This document shows, piece by piece, positions 7,934 to 18,000 of a stretch of 64,000 nucleotides of DNA. Source of the DNA: Alloprevotella sp. Lung230 (lineage in GTDB: Bacteria; Bacteroidota; Bacteroidia; Bacteroidales; Bacteroidaceae); assembly GCF_014385435.1 (NCBI RefSeq), contig NZ_JACSUD010000003.1, positions 113,537-177,536 of the forward strand. Direction: 5' to 3'. Numbering within the stretch: the stretch's first letter is position 1; each line of letters opens with the position of its first letter. A program made the translations under genes and the position numbers. Under the pieces are notes generated by a model. The model was not told the DNA's origin. It did no database searches and saw only the letters and a list, made by a program, of their open reading frames with translations.

Positions 7934-9883
7934 ATGAAAAAGAATTTCTTTGCTGCTGCCCTTATCCTCAGCCTCGGCGTAGGATCTTTCGCAGCTTGCT
8001 CGTCTGACGACATCAATGGTCATCAGACCGAACAGAAGAAGACAACGACCATGATGTCGATTGCCCTCAAGATGCCTGCGGCTTCTGGTCAGCGTGCCGC
8101 TACTGACGAACCTTACAACTACATCGGTGAATGGCTCGGTCAAGAAAAGGTAAACCAAGTTGAAGTTTACGTCTTTGAAGGTACTGCAGGTACTGACAAA
8201 TTGGAAGCTCACCAAACTTTTAATGCCGGTGACTACTCTGCAGGTGTCGTAGGTAATGAAGTTGTGTTCCGTCCCAATAAGGGTATTGCCATTACTCCTG
8301 GTACGAAGCAGGTTTATGTAGTTGTAAACTCTAATGCTGCTACTACAGCTCACTTGTCTGGTGTAAGTGTTGTCGGTACTACTACACTTTCTCAGTTTGA
8401 GACTGCTTACAATGGAGTTGCTTCTGCTGTAACGAATACAGGTGTGGCTACTGCTGCTGTTACTACGGACAATAGTGCTGCCGGTGAATTTGCCAAACTT
8501 GACAAGTCTGGTGGTTCTGCTGCTTCGCAATGGAAGAACGAAATTGTGATGACGGGAGACAATGCCGGTGCCTCTGGTGCTGTTATTGCTGATAATGTAG
8601 CAGAATCTGCAGCGATTTCTGGTGGTTCCAATCTTGTAGCCCTCAAGGTGAAACGTGTGGTTGCTCGTGTTGCTGTAACTTCTAGTGCCGCTGACTTCAC
8701 TCTGCAGGGTGATGATCCCTATACTTCTACCGTAGAAACGACTGCAACCTTGGGTAAGGTAACCGGCTTTACTTATGTAGCTGCTCAAGGTGAACGTAAA
8801 CTCAACTTTAAGCAACAAGAGAATGCTACCGACTTGACTTCTAACAATGGTGCGCAATCTTATAAGTGGAACAGCCCTGCTTATAGTTTTGTTTCTGGAG
8901 CTGGTTATGCAACTGCTGCTGACCCCATTGCTGCTGCTGCACGTACTAACTATGACTATGCTTCTCTTTGGCAAAAGGCTACGGGTGCTCCTGCAAATGG
9001 TCTTCTTGGTCACCCCGTTCCTACGAATGCTTCGGTATCTACTTCTATCGCTACTGCTAGTGACGCTAATGCCAAGGCTATCGGTGAATTGATGGAAGGT
9101 GATTTCCTTCTCCCCACCACTCACCTCTACCACAATGCTGCTCCGAATGGAACGGATAATGGCTACTACAAAGGTAATACGGCTTATGTCCTCATCCGTT
9201 CTATCTTTACTCCTGAAAAGATTAATGTAGATCTCGATCCTACAGTACCTGACAATGCTCCTGCTGGTACTCCTCGTCCCGGCCGTCCCTCTGCTACTGT
9301 AACGCCTACAACTTGGAGTACGATTACCGCTGCTAACCGTCCTGAAATCTTAGTTCGTGGTGCTAACGGTATGTTCTATTCATCTGTGTTTGCTTCGCAA
9401 GATCCCATCTACAATGGTGTAACTGGTCAGTCTGTTGAAATCTTCACCGCTGTGAAGGATGCTACCAACCAAATCGTAGGTTACAAGATGCTTTACTTTG
9501 CTTGGGTGAACCCCGACAATGTACTGACTCAAAAGTGGTATAACTCTCCTGTTTACCGTAACAACATCTATCACATCCAGTTGGATGGTGTAACCGGTAC
9601 CGGTACCTCTTGGAATCCTCTCGTTCCTGCTTCTCCCACGGATCCCAGTACCTCTACTCCCAATAACCCTGACCAACTGACGGTTCCTCCCACAGTTCAA
9701 GTTCCTACGACTCCTGGTCCTGTGACTCCTACTACTCCTGTAACTCCTGTTACTCCTACTCCCACGCCCACACCTGTACAACCCCAGAACCCCCTCACGC
9801 CCAACAAGACCTTTATGGCTGTGAAGACCACGGTTCTCCCCTGGCAGGTACACGGCTACAAGTTCAATCTCCACAACCAATAA
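7934..9883 (+). CDS. Major fimbrillin-type lipoprotein (FimA/Mfa1-like)
   Basis: A 649-residue lipoprotein (signal ending SFAACSSDD) of the Bacteroidales fimbrillin type. This is judged from the lipobox, the lysine/valine-rich N-terminal domain (VNQVEVYVFEG, TPGTKQVYVVVNSNAATTAH, LVALKVKRVVARVAV) and the ending VLPWQVHGYKFNLHNQ. Subunits of this family are cleaved after export and polymerise by strand exchange at the cell surface. Unusual is a Pro/Thr-rich linker of about 60 residues just before the last strand (TPVTPTPTPTPVQPQ). Codons are more T-ending and GC is lower than in the genes around it, as in strongly expressed or transferred surface genes. No clear TAnnTTTG box is visible in the 85 bp between the repeat cluster and the start. 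Confidence 0.85.
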   Translation: MKKNFFAAALILSLGVGSFAACSSDDINGHQTEQKKTTTMMSIALKMPAASGQRAATDEPYNYIGEWLGQEKVNQVEVYVFEGTAGTDKLEAHQTFNAGDYSAGVVGNEVVFRPNKGIAITPGTKQVYVVVNSNAATTAHLSGVSVVGTTTLSQFETAYNGVASAVTNTGVATAAVTTDNSAAGEFAKLDKSGGSAASQWKNEIVMTGDNAGASGAVIADNVAESAAISGGSNLVALKVKRVVARVAVTSSAADFTLQGDDPYTSTVETTATLGKVTGFTYVAAQGERKLNFKQQENATDLTSNNGAQSYKWNSPAYSFVSGAGYATAADPIAAAARTNYDYASLWQKATGAPANGLLGHPVPTNASVSTSIATASDANAKAIGELMEGDFLLPTTHLYHNAAPNGTDNGYYKGNTAYVLIRSIFTPEKINVDLDPTVPDNAPAGTPRPGRPSATVTPTTWSTITAANRPEILVRGANGMFYSSVFASQDPIYNGVTGQSVEIFTAVKDATNQIVGYKMLYFAWVNPDNVLTQKWYNSPVYRNNIYHIQLDGVTGTGTSWNPLVPASPTDPSTSTPNNPDQLTVPPTVQVPTTPGPVTPTTPVTPVTPTPTPTPVQPQNPLTPNKTFMAVKTTVLPWQVHGYKFNLHNQ

Positions 9884-9921
9884 TCGGTTGTTCAGTGTGA
9901 CTGAACTAGTCTAATTTATAA

Positions 9922-9966
9922 AAACCGAGGGAGCGAGATTCCCTCACTCCCTCGGTTTCTTTTTTA
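9922..9966 (+). terminator. Rho-independent terminator after the major fimbrillin gene
   Basis: There is a perfect 12-bp stem AAACCGAGGGAG / CTCCCTCGGTTT followed by CTTTTTT. It lies between the major subunit and the anchor gene in the same direction. It could reduce read-through, giving more subunit than anchor mRNA. Confidence 0.85.
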
Positions 9967-9981
9967 ATATCGACGACTTCA

Positions 9982-10995
9982 ATGAAATTTCTCAATAAGT
10001 TTTTTGGTGTGCTGTCCTTAGCGGCAACCTTTGCGACGCTCACAGGCTGTGATGCCATGTTTCACGACGATTTGGCCAACTGCCCACAAGGAGTATATGT
10101 GAATTTCTACACCAAAACTTCTTGTGAAACAAAAGAACGCGACCTCGGAAAGGTCTCTAACCTCCACGTTCTCGCTTTCGACTACAACCACAAACTCGTG
10201 GCGGTGAAGGAAGAAAAGGATATCTTCATCACGCGCGACTACAAAGTGTTGATGCCCGTGGGCAACGGCACCTATTCCTTTATCGGCTGGACGGGAGCAA
10301 CCCCCAGCTTCTTTGACAATGCCCCCCTCACTCCTGGTGTAACGACCAAAGAGGACGTGATGCTGGCACTCAAAAAACAAAATAACGGCCAATATGTCGA
10401 CTTGGCCAATCATCAAGTTTTTCAAGGGCTTTCTGAAAAGCCCATCCTTATGGAAGACCCCGCCACCCACGGCTCGGTATTCAAAAATGTATCGGTCAAT
10501 CTGCTTGAGAAAACTTATCGTCTCAAAGTGACCATCCGCCTCGATGCTACGGTACAAGGCAAGAAGAAGGTGGAAGATTTCCTCCTCCGCATTACTTCCG
10601 GAAACGGAACCCTGAATATCAACGGCGAGACCCCCAACAATCTCCCTGTTGCTGAATATCCCAAGACGGTCGCTGCTCAAACACCGACTTCCATTACTTA
10701 CGACTTCACGACGCTCGATCTCAAAACGGGCAAAAACAATACGATCTCTCTCTTCGATACCAAAAAGCCGGCTACACAAGACAGCATTTGGAACAGCGAC
10801 CTTGTGGCTACGGCTCTCATGGGCGGACCTTCGGGCTACTTGCGCAATCCTAACGTGAACCTCGATTGCGACCACGACCTGAACATCCTCTTCATCATTG
10901 CCGAAGAGCCTACCAAGAAAGGTAACTATATGGCTTCCTCCATCTTCGTGAACGATTGGCAGGTACACGCCTATAAATTCAAACTCCATAACTAA
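9982..10995 (+). CDS. FimB/Mfa2-type fimbrial anchor lipoprotein
   Basis: A 337-residue lipoprotein (FATLTGCDAMFHDDLANCPQ). It has the family signature after the lipobox (CPQGVYVNFYTKTSC) and then KVSNLHVLAFDYNHKLV. Mfa2/FimB proteins cap and anchor the fimbrial shaft in the outer membrane. The C-terminus, NDWQVHAYKFKLHN, is nearly the same as the end of the major fimbrillin (PWQVHGYKFNLHNQ), which suggests equivalent final beta-strands. The start is the first ATG after the terminator. Confidence 0.85.
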   Translation: MKFLNKFFGVLSLAATFATLTGCDAMFHDDLANCPQGVYVNFYTKTSCETKERDLGKVSNLHVLAFDYNHKLVAVKEEKDIFITRDYKVLMPVGNGTYSFIGWTGATPSFFDNAPLTPGVTTKEDVMLALKKQNNGQYVDLANHQVFQGLSEKPILMEDPATHGSVFKNVSVNLLEKTYRLKVTIRLDATVQGKKKVEDFLLRITSGNGTLNINGETPNNLPVAEYPKTVAAQTPTSITYDFTTLDLKTGKNNTISLFDTKKPATQDSIWNSDLVATALMGGPSGYLRNPNVNLDCDHDLNILFIIAEEPTKKGNYMASSIFVNDWQVHAYKFKLHN

Positions 10996-11042
10996 TCTGC
11001 TTTCTACACTGAAAGCGTGGTATTAGATAAACGATAAGACCT

Positions 11043-12674
11043 ATGTCTCACAATTTCCGATTTTACTCCTCTTCAATCGTAGCGCTCTGCTGCAGCCTTT
11101 TGCTCCTGCCGCTTTTGACCTCTTGCTACGAAACCTTTGAACCTAACCCGGGTGGGGGTGAGGGGAAGACTGTCTTTGTGGCCACAGCGGTCAACTTTCC
11201 AAAGCTTGCTCCTCCTCGCGCTTCGCGTGCCGGAACCGTGAATCTCAGCGACGACGACCGCCTGCTCTCTCTCCGTGTCATCGTGGCGAAGCCCGACGGC
11301 ACGGTCGTGCACAACGGCTTGCGCAACGTGAGTCTCGTGACCACGCAACCCACCGGCCCGACCACCATCTGGCGCGACCCCATCGAGTTGGAACTCGGCA
11401 CCTACGACTTCTACTTCATCGGCAACGAAGCCCCTTGGGGACTGACGGCGGCCTTGACCTCGATTACCAACGTGTCGCAACTCTTCACCGACCCGCGCTT
11501 CACGCACATCCTCTACTCCCCCGGCTACAAGCCCGATGCGACGAAGCCTGTGCTCTACACGCGTTGCTACAAGGACGTGCCGGTGATTGCCACCGCCACG
11601 AAAGGCTCGCAGTCCGACCCTTGGCACTTCCAAGCTGAGGGCGACGAGGAAGTGGAACTCATCCGCACGCTGGCCAAAGTGGAACTGACGCTCAAGAACT
11701 GTGTGCACGTCGACCAGGTGGGGAGCAACTTTGTGCCCACCGAGATGAAGTTTAAGCGCATGGCACACATCGAAAAGGTGAAGGTGACGGGTATCCCCAA
11801 GTATTTCTCTCTCTTCGGTAACCCCTATTTCCGTGGGTTCAGCCACCACTATCCCACAGCACCCTCCGGCAACTACTCGGCACAATGGTACACCGCTGCG
11901 GGGGATTTGGAACAGACCTACGAACTCGAATCCACGCCTTCTACGGCCTTGACCAACAGTACAGAAACATACACCGCTGTTTCGGGCAGCGGTTCGAGTG
12001 AAGTTCTCTACGACTACAAGACTACACTCTACCTTCCCGAACATCTGCGCCAGCTTCCGGTCACGCCCGAGCCCAATGGCGGCGGTGCCTATGTGGCCGG
12101 CAGCACTTCGGTGGTGTTTGACTACAACAACTCGGGCGACCACTACTACCGCTTCAGTATTTGGCAGACGGCTTTCGATGAAAACAAGAAGGCCGTGGGC
12201 ACCGGGGCGAATGACTACTTCGTGCTGCCCAATGCGGCGAACTACTCGAAGTTCTCCCTCGTTCGCAACAACCTCTACCAGCTTGAGGCCTCCGAAGGTC
12301 AACAGTTGATGCTCAAGTACAAACTCACTGACTGGTGCGATACCTACAAGGCGCGCATCTACAGCGGTCCCGGTTTCCAAGTGGTGGTGGAGGATCCCAA
12401 GTTTACGGGTGGCCAATCCACCGTGCGGGTGATTTCCACCGAATCGGCGCTTCCTGCGGATCACAACATCAAGATAGCCCCGAAGAGTGGCGTTACGTTC
12501 TCAGCCCAAACCGGCTTCGGCACGCTCACCGGAGGCAATTATGAAGTGGGAGCACAGAGTTTCCAAGAAGAAGGCGGTTTCCGCGCTTCTTTCGGCGCTG
12601 CTCCTGCGGTCGGCACTCCCGCCTTTGACATCATTTACAACGGAAAGGTGCTCTACACCGTTCTTAGCGAATAA
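11043..12674 (+). CDS. Fimbrial accessory/minor subunit lipoprotein
   Basis: A 543-residue lipoprotein (LLLPLLTSCYETFEPNPGGG). The N-terminal half follows the fimbrillin plan: LSDDDRLLSLRVIVAKPDG, LELGTYDFYFIGNEAPWG, and ELIRTLAKVELTLKNC before the second domain. It lies 47 bp after the anchor gene and 6 bp before the next lipoprotein gene, so it is part of the same transcript. A role as an accessory or near-tip subunit, like Mfa3-5 in Porphyromonas, is inferred from position and architecture. I cannot assign one particular Mfa member. Confidence 0.75.
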   Translation: MSHNFRFYSSSIVALCCSLLLLPLLTSCYETFEPNPGGGEGKTVFVATAVNFPKLAPPRASRAGTVNLSDDDRLLSLRVIVAKPDGTVVHNGLRNVSLVTTQPTGPTTIWRDPIELELGTYDFYFIGNEAPWGLTAALTSITNVSQLFTDPRFTHILYSPGYKPDATKPVLYTRCYKDVPVIATATKGSQSDPWHFQAEGDEEVELIRTLAKVELTLKNCVHVDQVGSNFVPTEMKFKRMAHIEKVKVTGIPKYFSLFGNPYFRGFSHHYPTAPSGNYSAQWYTAAGDLEQTYELESTPSTALTNSTETYTAVSGSGSSEVLYDYKTTLYLPEHLRQLPVTPEPNGGGAYVAGSTSVVFDYNNSGDHYYRFSIWQTAFDENKKAVGTGANDYFVLPNAANYSKFSLVRNNLYQLEASEGQQLMLKYKLTDWCDTYKARIYSGPGFQVVVEDPKFTGGQSTVRVISTESALPADHNIKIAPKSGVTFSAQTGFGTLTGGNYEVGAQSFQEEGGFRASFGAAPAVGTPAFDIIYNGKVLYTVLSE

Positions 12675-12680
12675 AACCCA

Positions 12681-13817
12681 ATGAAAACTCGACAATCCTT
12701 CTCGGCGCTTCTCTTAGCCTTCGTTGCAATTTTCTTTGCAGCGTGCGGGCAAGATGCCGGTACTGACATCGAACGCAATCGCGTTAAGGTGCGTTTGGCG
12801 CTCGGCGATCTCGTGCAGCGTGAAGTGCGCGGTTTGGCCACAACCCAAGAGGAAGAAGTGTTGCGTCTGGACGTGGTCTTCTTCAACTCCGGCGGTGCTT
12901 TGCAGACCCTCGGTTCGGGCTCTGGTAAGAAAGTGTTTAGTTACGATGTGGCCAATCCCAAGGCTTCGGACTGGGTAAATGGTTCGGTGTCGAGCCAGAC
13001 GGTCTACCTCGACCTCCAGCGTACGGACGTGCAGGGCTTGAAGGCGGTGGCGCTCATCAACCTGCCCTCGGCCATCAAGACCGACCTCGAAAACGGTACC
13101 ATCAGTACGCTGAGCCAGCTTCAGACCAAGGTGGCGCACACCATCACCGCGGTGACCCCGACGAGTATCACCACTCCGCTCATCATGGCCGGCGAGGCAG
13201 ATGTGCCGACCACGCTCAGCGCCACAGCGGACAACACCATCAATGTGGAGGTGAAGCGCTTGGTGGCGAAGATGGAGGTGAACGTCTACTACGAATGGGA
13301 CAAACTCGTCATCCCGAAGACGACGGCAGCGGCCAACGAGAAGTCGTTTTACACGTACAAGAGTTTTGACAGCAAAACTTTCATCGGTGTGGACAATGCC
13401 ATCTCCGCGCGTGTGGACGGCAGCGAAACGGAAGTGCCGGTGCCCGCGACGGCCACGCCGAAGATGGCGACCTTGCAGGCGGTGTACATCAACGAATATA
13501 ATTTCAGCAACCGCACGACTTATCCTTTGGCGGCCAATCCTGCGCCTTACATCCTGCTGAAAGTGCCTGCCATCCTGGGCGAAAACAACGACCTGACGCG
13601 CCTCTTCCCCCCTCCTGCCGGTGGCGACTTCTCGAAGACGCCGGTCTTCAACTACTATAAGGTGGTGTTGCCGGAGCAAATCGACCGCAACTGCTACTAC
13701 AAGATACATGCCCGCATCGTAGGCCCTGGTGCTCCCACAGAGAACGGTGCACCTGTTATCCAGTTTAGTTTGCAGGTGTTGCCTTGGTCGCCGACTATCA
13801 CGGTGCCGGGAGCTTGA
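12681..13817 (+). CDS. Fimbrillin-like accessory lipoprotein
   Basis: A 378-residue lipoprotein (AIFFAACGQDAGTD). It has a fimbrillin-like N-domain (EEEVLRLDVVFFNSGGALQT, VQGLKAVALINLP), then INVEVKRLVAKMEVNVYYEW, which matches the hinge region between the two domains of the family. It ends with IQFSLQVLPWSPTITVPGA; the VLPW echo of the major subunit's final strand is visible. Spacing to the gene before is 6 bp. The function is probably a minor fimbrial subunit. Confidence 0.75.
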   Translation: MKTRQSFSALLLAFVAIFFAACGQDAGTDIERNRVKVRLALGDLVQREVRGLATTQEEEVLRLDVVFFNSGGALQTLGSGSGKKVFSYDVANPKASDWVNGSVSSQTVYLDLQRTDVQGLKAVALINLPSAIKTDLENGTISTLSQLQTKVAHTITAVTPTSITTPLIMAGEADVPTTLSATADNTINVEVKRLVAKMEVNVYYEWDKLVIPKTTAAANEKSFYTYKSFDSKTFIGVDNAISARVDGSETEVPVPATATPKMATLQAVYINEYNFSNRTTYPLAANPAPYILLKVPAILGENNDLTRLFPPPAGGDFSKTPVFNYYKVVLPEQIDRNCYYKIHARIVGPGAPTENGAPVIQFSLQVLPWSPTITVPGA

Positions 13818-13848
13818 TGTCTCTACGCGCCAGAGTTTTGTCCATCGA

Positions 13849-13937
13849 CCGATATTCCCCCCTTTCGGCGGTGTATCGCTATGTTACGGAAAATCGATGC
13901 CGCAAGGAACATCCTCGAAGAAGGCGTCCATCGTAAG
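13849..13937. repeat. Degraded remnant of the REP-like element
   Basis: A head-like CCGATATTCCCCCCTTTCGG is followed by a GCCGCAAGGAACATCCTCGAAGAAGGCG-like tail module with mutated palindromes. The central hairpin is missing. It fills the gap between two fimbrial lipoprotein genes. Confidence 0.55.
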
Positions 13938-13969
13938 CCATTATTACTCATTGTCTATATTGATAACGC

Positions 13970-14998
13970 ATGAAACTCTCTTTCAAATCACTCAGTCTGC
14001 TTGCTTTCGGTGTACTGCTCACAGCATGTACCGACAACGAGGGTCTGCCCATTGATGATGGGCAACACAACAGCGCCAAAAGTGTGCTGAATTGGGGAGT
14101 GCATATCCTCGCCCATGGTTCAACACCTAGCATCAATACTGATGCGACCGACAACGAAGATAAGGTGGACAATATCGTGTTGGCCGGTTCTGCTGCTAAT
14201 GCCTATTCGGGCGGTACCACTGCTACTTTTGGTGTGCCGCGCTTCACTGGAAAAAAGAATTTTTTCTTTGCTGCGAATCTAAATCCTACCGACAAGAATT
14301 TAGTAGGTGTGGGACATACGGAATCGGATTTCAATAATGTAGTTTTGAATACGATGGACTACCTCCGTACGCCCATCGGCAACAAACCGGCCACGACATC
14401 TATTCCGATGACTGCCACCTTGCGTGATATCGAAGTGGACGCTTTGGGGACTTTCAAAACTCGCAATGCCTCCGGCACACTCGTAAATGCCGACCAAGTG
14501 AATTTTACGCGTGCTTTTGCCAAGGTACGTCTTGAGATGATAAATCCTTCCGGCAACTTCCCTGTGGAGAAAATAGTACTTCGCAATGTGCCAAACCATT
14601 TTGCACTTGCTGCCCCCATCCAGAGTTATGACAAAACTACCTATGGGTATAATACGACCGATATTGTCCTCTATAATACTCCGGGTGGTCCTCTCTCTAC
14701 GAATGCTCACGGATTGCAATCGGTTACTTTCTACGTTCCCGAACTTACGGTGTCTGCGCCTACTTTCCATGAACAATTGGACCGCGGTATGATGTACGTT
14801 GCCGTTTACCACAAGATAGGTACAGGAACAGAAACTTATGTTACTGCCTATCGTATTGCAGACCCTAGATTGGGAAATCCCAATTATGGAAAGGTTGTTA
14901 GAAATAACATCTATGACTTGACAGTACAAGGTTCTGCCGCTAAGAGAACAGCAAATCCGCTTACTCCTACAGATCCTGTAATTTACTTCGCAAACTAA
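13970..14998 (+). CDS. Fimbrillin family lipoprotein
   Basis: A 342-residue lipoprotein (LLAFGVLLTACTDNEGLPID). Family features include GTTATFGVPRFTGKKNFFFA, VNFTRAFAKVRLEMINPSG and a late segment YGKVVRNNIYDLTVQ; 'RNNiY' before the last strand is common in Bacteroidales fimbrillins and also occurs in the major subunit (YRNNIYHIQLDG). The remnant repeat separates it from the previous gene, and the large LRR gene starts 7 bp downstream. A minor or tip-proximal subunit is likely. Confidence 0.75.
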   Translation: MKLSFKSLSLLAFGVLLTACTDNEGLPIDDGQHNSAKSVLNWGVHILAHGSTPSINTDATDNEDKVDNIVLAGSAANAYSGGTTATFGVPRFTGKKNFFFAANLNPTDKNLVGVGHTESDFNNVVLNTMDYLRTPIGNKPATTSIPMTATLRDIEVDALGTFKTRNASGTLVNADQVNFTRAFAKVRLEMINPSGNFPVEKIVLRNVPNHFALAAPIQSYDKTTYGYNTTDIVLYNTPGGPLSTNAHGLQSVTFYVPELTVSAPTFHEQLDRGMMYVAVYHKIGTGTETYVTAYRIADPRLGNPNYGKVVRNNIYDLTVQGSAAKRTANPLTPTDPVIYFAN

Positions 14999-15005
14999 AC
15001 CTCCT

Positions 15006-18000
15006 ATGAATACTCTCCAGAACAGAATGAGCAAGTACATTTCCTTGACTCGCTTCCGCAAGGTGGCGTGTGAAGGGATGGGGGTCTTATGTCTCTTGGC
15101 AGTTTTCCTCTTCTCACAAGGAATGCACGCACAGACGACCACCAGCAACCTCGACTTGCATTTTGAGCTGATTAAGGCAACGAACACTGGTACGGTGGAA
15201 TTTACTATCGCTCCTGAAGACCCTAACCAGTTTTCGCGTGCTCATTGGCCCATCATCTTTATTGATTGGGAGAATGATGGAAATAAGGTGACGCAGATGT
15301 TTAACTTGAAAGCAGATCGTACGTTCACAGTGAATGTTACTGCGGCAGGAGCAGGAGTGGCTACCGTATATGGCGAGAACGGCACGTGGAAACTTATCTG
15401 CAAGAGTCAGAACATCAAAGCTACTAAACTTGAGAAGGCCACGGCTCTCCGCTATCTTGATCTCTCGAAGAATGTCCTTGGTACAAATAATACCAACAAG
15501 GACTATACCATTCATGATGACAACAACAAGATTGAAACACTCAATCTTAGTGAGAATGGTTTGAAAGACATTAAGTTTGGTACTCCAGCGGTCTTGAATG
15601 GTGTGTTGCCTGAATTGAAAGAATACTCTGCCAGCGAGAATCTCTTGAGTACTGTTACTTTGACGGGAAACAATAAACTCTCTTATCTGGATTTGTCGAA
15701 GAACCTCTTGACTTCGATTACCCTCCCCACTGCATTCGTTCCTACTTGGACGGTCTTCAAGGGCGGAAGTCAAACAGACTATGATGCAGCGCTTGCAGCT
15801 ACTCCCAGTCCCATTACGAATACTGCCAGTACCCAGATTCACACCAATCGCACTACGGCGAACGACGGAATGCTCAACTTGACGGTGAACAAATTGAACA
15901 TTGCCAAGCTTCCGACACTTCCTACGAACTTGAATGTGTCGAAGTACTACTACACGTTGCAAGAGCGCTATTCGTTGCCCAAGAATGAGTATAAGATGCT
16001 GGAGGAAATCGATCTCTCTTCGCAACTTACTGCAACAGGCGTAAAATCGACTCCTCAAACTACCACTTACCGTTGGTTCCGAGAAATCACTCCTGGTACT
16101 GACCAATATACCGAAATGGTGCGCGGTTCTGACTATGAAGAAACTGGGGGTAAGACCAAGTTTTATCGCGCTTATGGCGATGACACGAAGATTTTCGCTG
16201 CGATGACGACCGATGCTTTTGATGGCACTACGGGTACTTATCCTTTGGAAAGTTTCGAACGTGGCACAGGAACGATTACGTTGCACGGTTTTGAAGAAGT
16301 GCTCAACCAGCCTGCCGGTACGACCGCTGCAGCGCTTAAGGATACTTATTTCGCGAGTGTAAAAACGGCCGCTCTCAACCAAATTGGTGATGGTCTTCAG
16401 CCCAAAAATAAAACTACTCAGTTCTTCCGTACAAATACGCTGACCGTCAAAGGTAGTAAAAACAACTTCTGGTATGGCTTTAAGAGCAATGACTGGAATG
16501 ACGTAGAAAACTGGACCGGTCGCGTAGTGCCGAAGACATTGGTAGGCGACTATACGAACGATGAGAACTCCGATGTACTCTTTGCTTCGATTGCAGGCTA
16601 TACAATAGGTTCTGAAACCCTTAAATATCCTACGAGTGCCATCCGCGACCTTTATACCGACCAAGATCGCGTAGTCCGCAATCTCTACAATAAGAGTGAA
16701 AACGGCCGCGCCATTGTGGCCGATGCAGGACACACTTTGACCTTGAAAGAGAAGGCTTATTTGGATGGAACAACAACAGCTCCTTTCAATACGGCTGCTG
16801 ATTTGAGCTATCGTACTATCGTCAAGTCGGTAGATAGCAAACCTAATGGTACGTTCCTCATTGAAAAGCCGGCGGTTAATCCGAACTATGTGGCTACTGT
16901 AGAATTCTATTCGAAAGCCAATGATGGTAACCGCAATAAGCAAGCAGCCCGCTGGCAGTATTTCGGTTCGCCGGTTAAGAATGCAAGTGTAGCTGCAGTA
17001 GTTCCCGCTACTTCTTGGGTGCGCAAGTATAACCGCGCTCTCGACATTGCTGATACCGATGAAAAGTGGGAAGAATTGACAAGTCCTACCTTTGCACCAG
17101 GTGAAGGTTACGAAATTACGCAACCTCGTCCGATGACTTACCGCTTCACCGGTGAATTGGATTTGGCCGATCATACCTTCGCTGTAGATGGTGTAACAGG
17201 TGGCCCTGGTGTGAACTACAAGGATATGAATATCCTCGCCAACCCCTACACGGCTGCTATGCAGATTGCCAAGATAGATTGGGCTGCTGCGACTTTGGCA
17301 GAACAGACTGTTTACCTCTACAATACAGGTTCACGTGAAGAATGGCTGGCGCAGAATGGTGGAACTACCAATGGCACCAATGCCGGACAATATGTCAAGG
17401 CCGTTCCAAAGAATCTTGCCGGTTATGTTGCAGGTATGGAAGAGGAAATACCTTCGCTCTCTGCCTTTATGATTAAGAGTACGGGAACAGGTACGCTGAA
17501 ATACCGCTATCAAGATCTTCTGAAGAATACCGCTCAGAACCGCGCACCGCGTCGTCGCTTCTCATCTCTGATGATTGATGTGAAGAGCGACAAGAGCGCC
17601 GACCGCATGTGGCTCGTCGAAGCTCAAGGCAAGACGAAGGGCTATGATGACGGTTTCGATGGTGAAAAGATTTTCACCGCTGCCTCCGCACAGCTCTATG
17701 CCATCCAAGATCGCAACTACCAGGTGACCACGGCCGAAGATCTTGACAACACCGAACTCGGCTTTGTGGCCGGCGACGGTGCCAAGCACTACACGCTCAA
17801 GTTCAACCTCGATGAAATGAGCGACGACCGCTACTACCTCGTCGACCACCTGACCCACGAACAAAAGCCCATTACCAACGGTATGATCTACTCGTTCAAT
17901 GCCGGGGCTAATGATCCTGCGAACCGCTTCGCCATCTCTCGTTCGACCAAGTCGATTACCGATGACGTCTTCGAAGGTAAGGGCATCGAACTCCGTGCGA

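Noticed and set aside
11073..12464. Minus-strand frame of 463 codons opposite the fimbrial accessory lipoprotein
   Set aside because: It lies antisense to a lipoprotein with signal peptide and operon spacing, and its composition (His/Arg/Val-rich) is that of a shadow frame.
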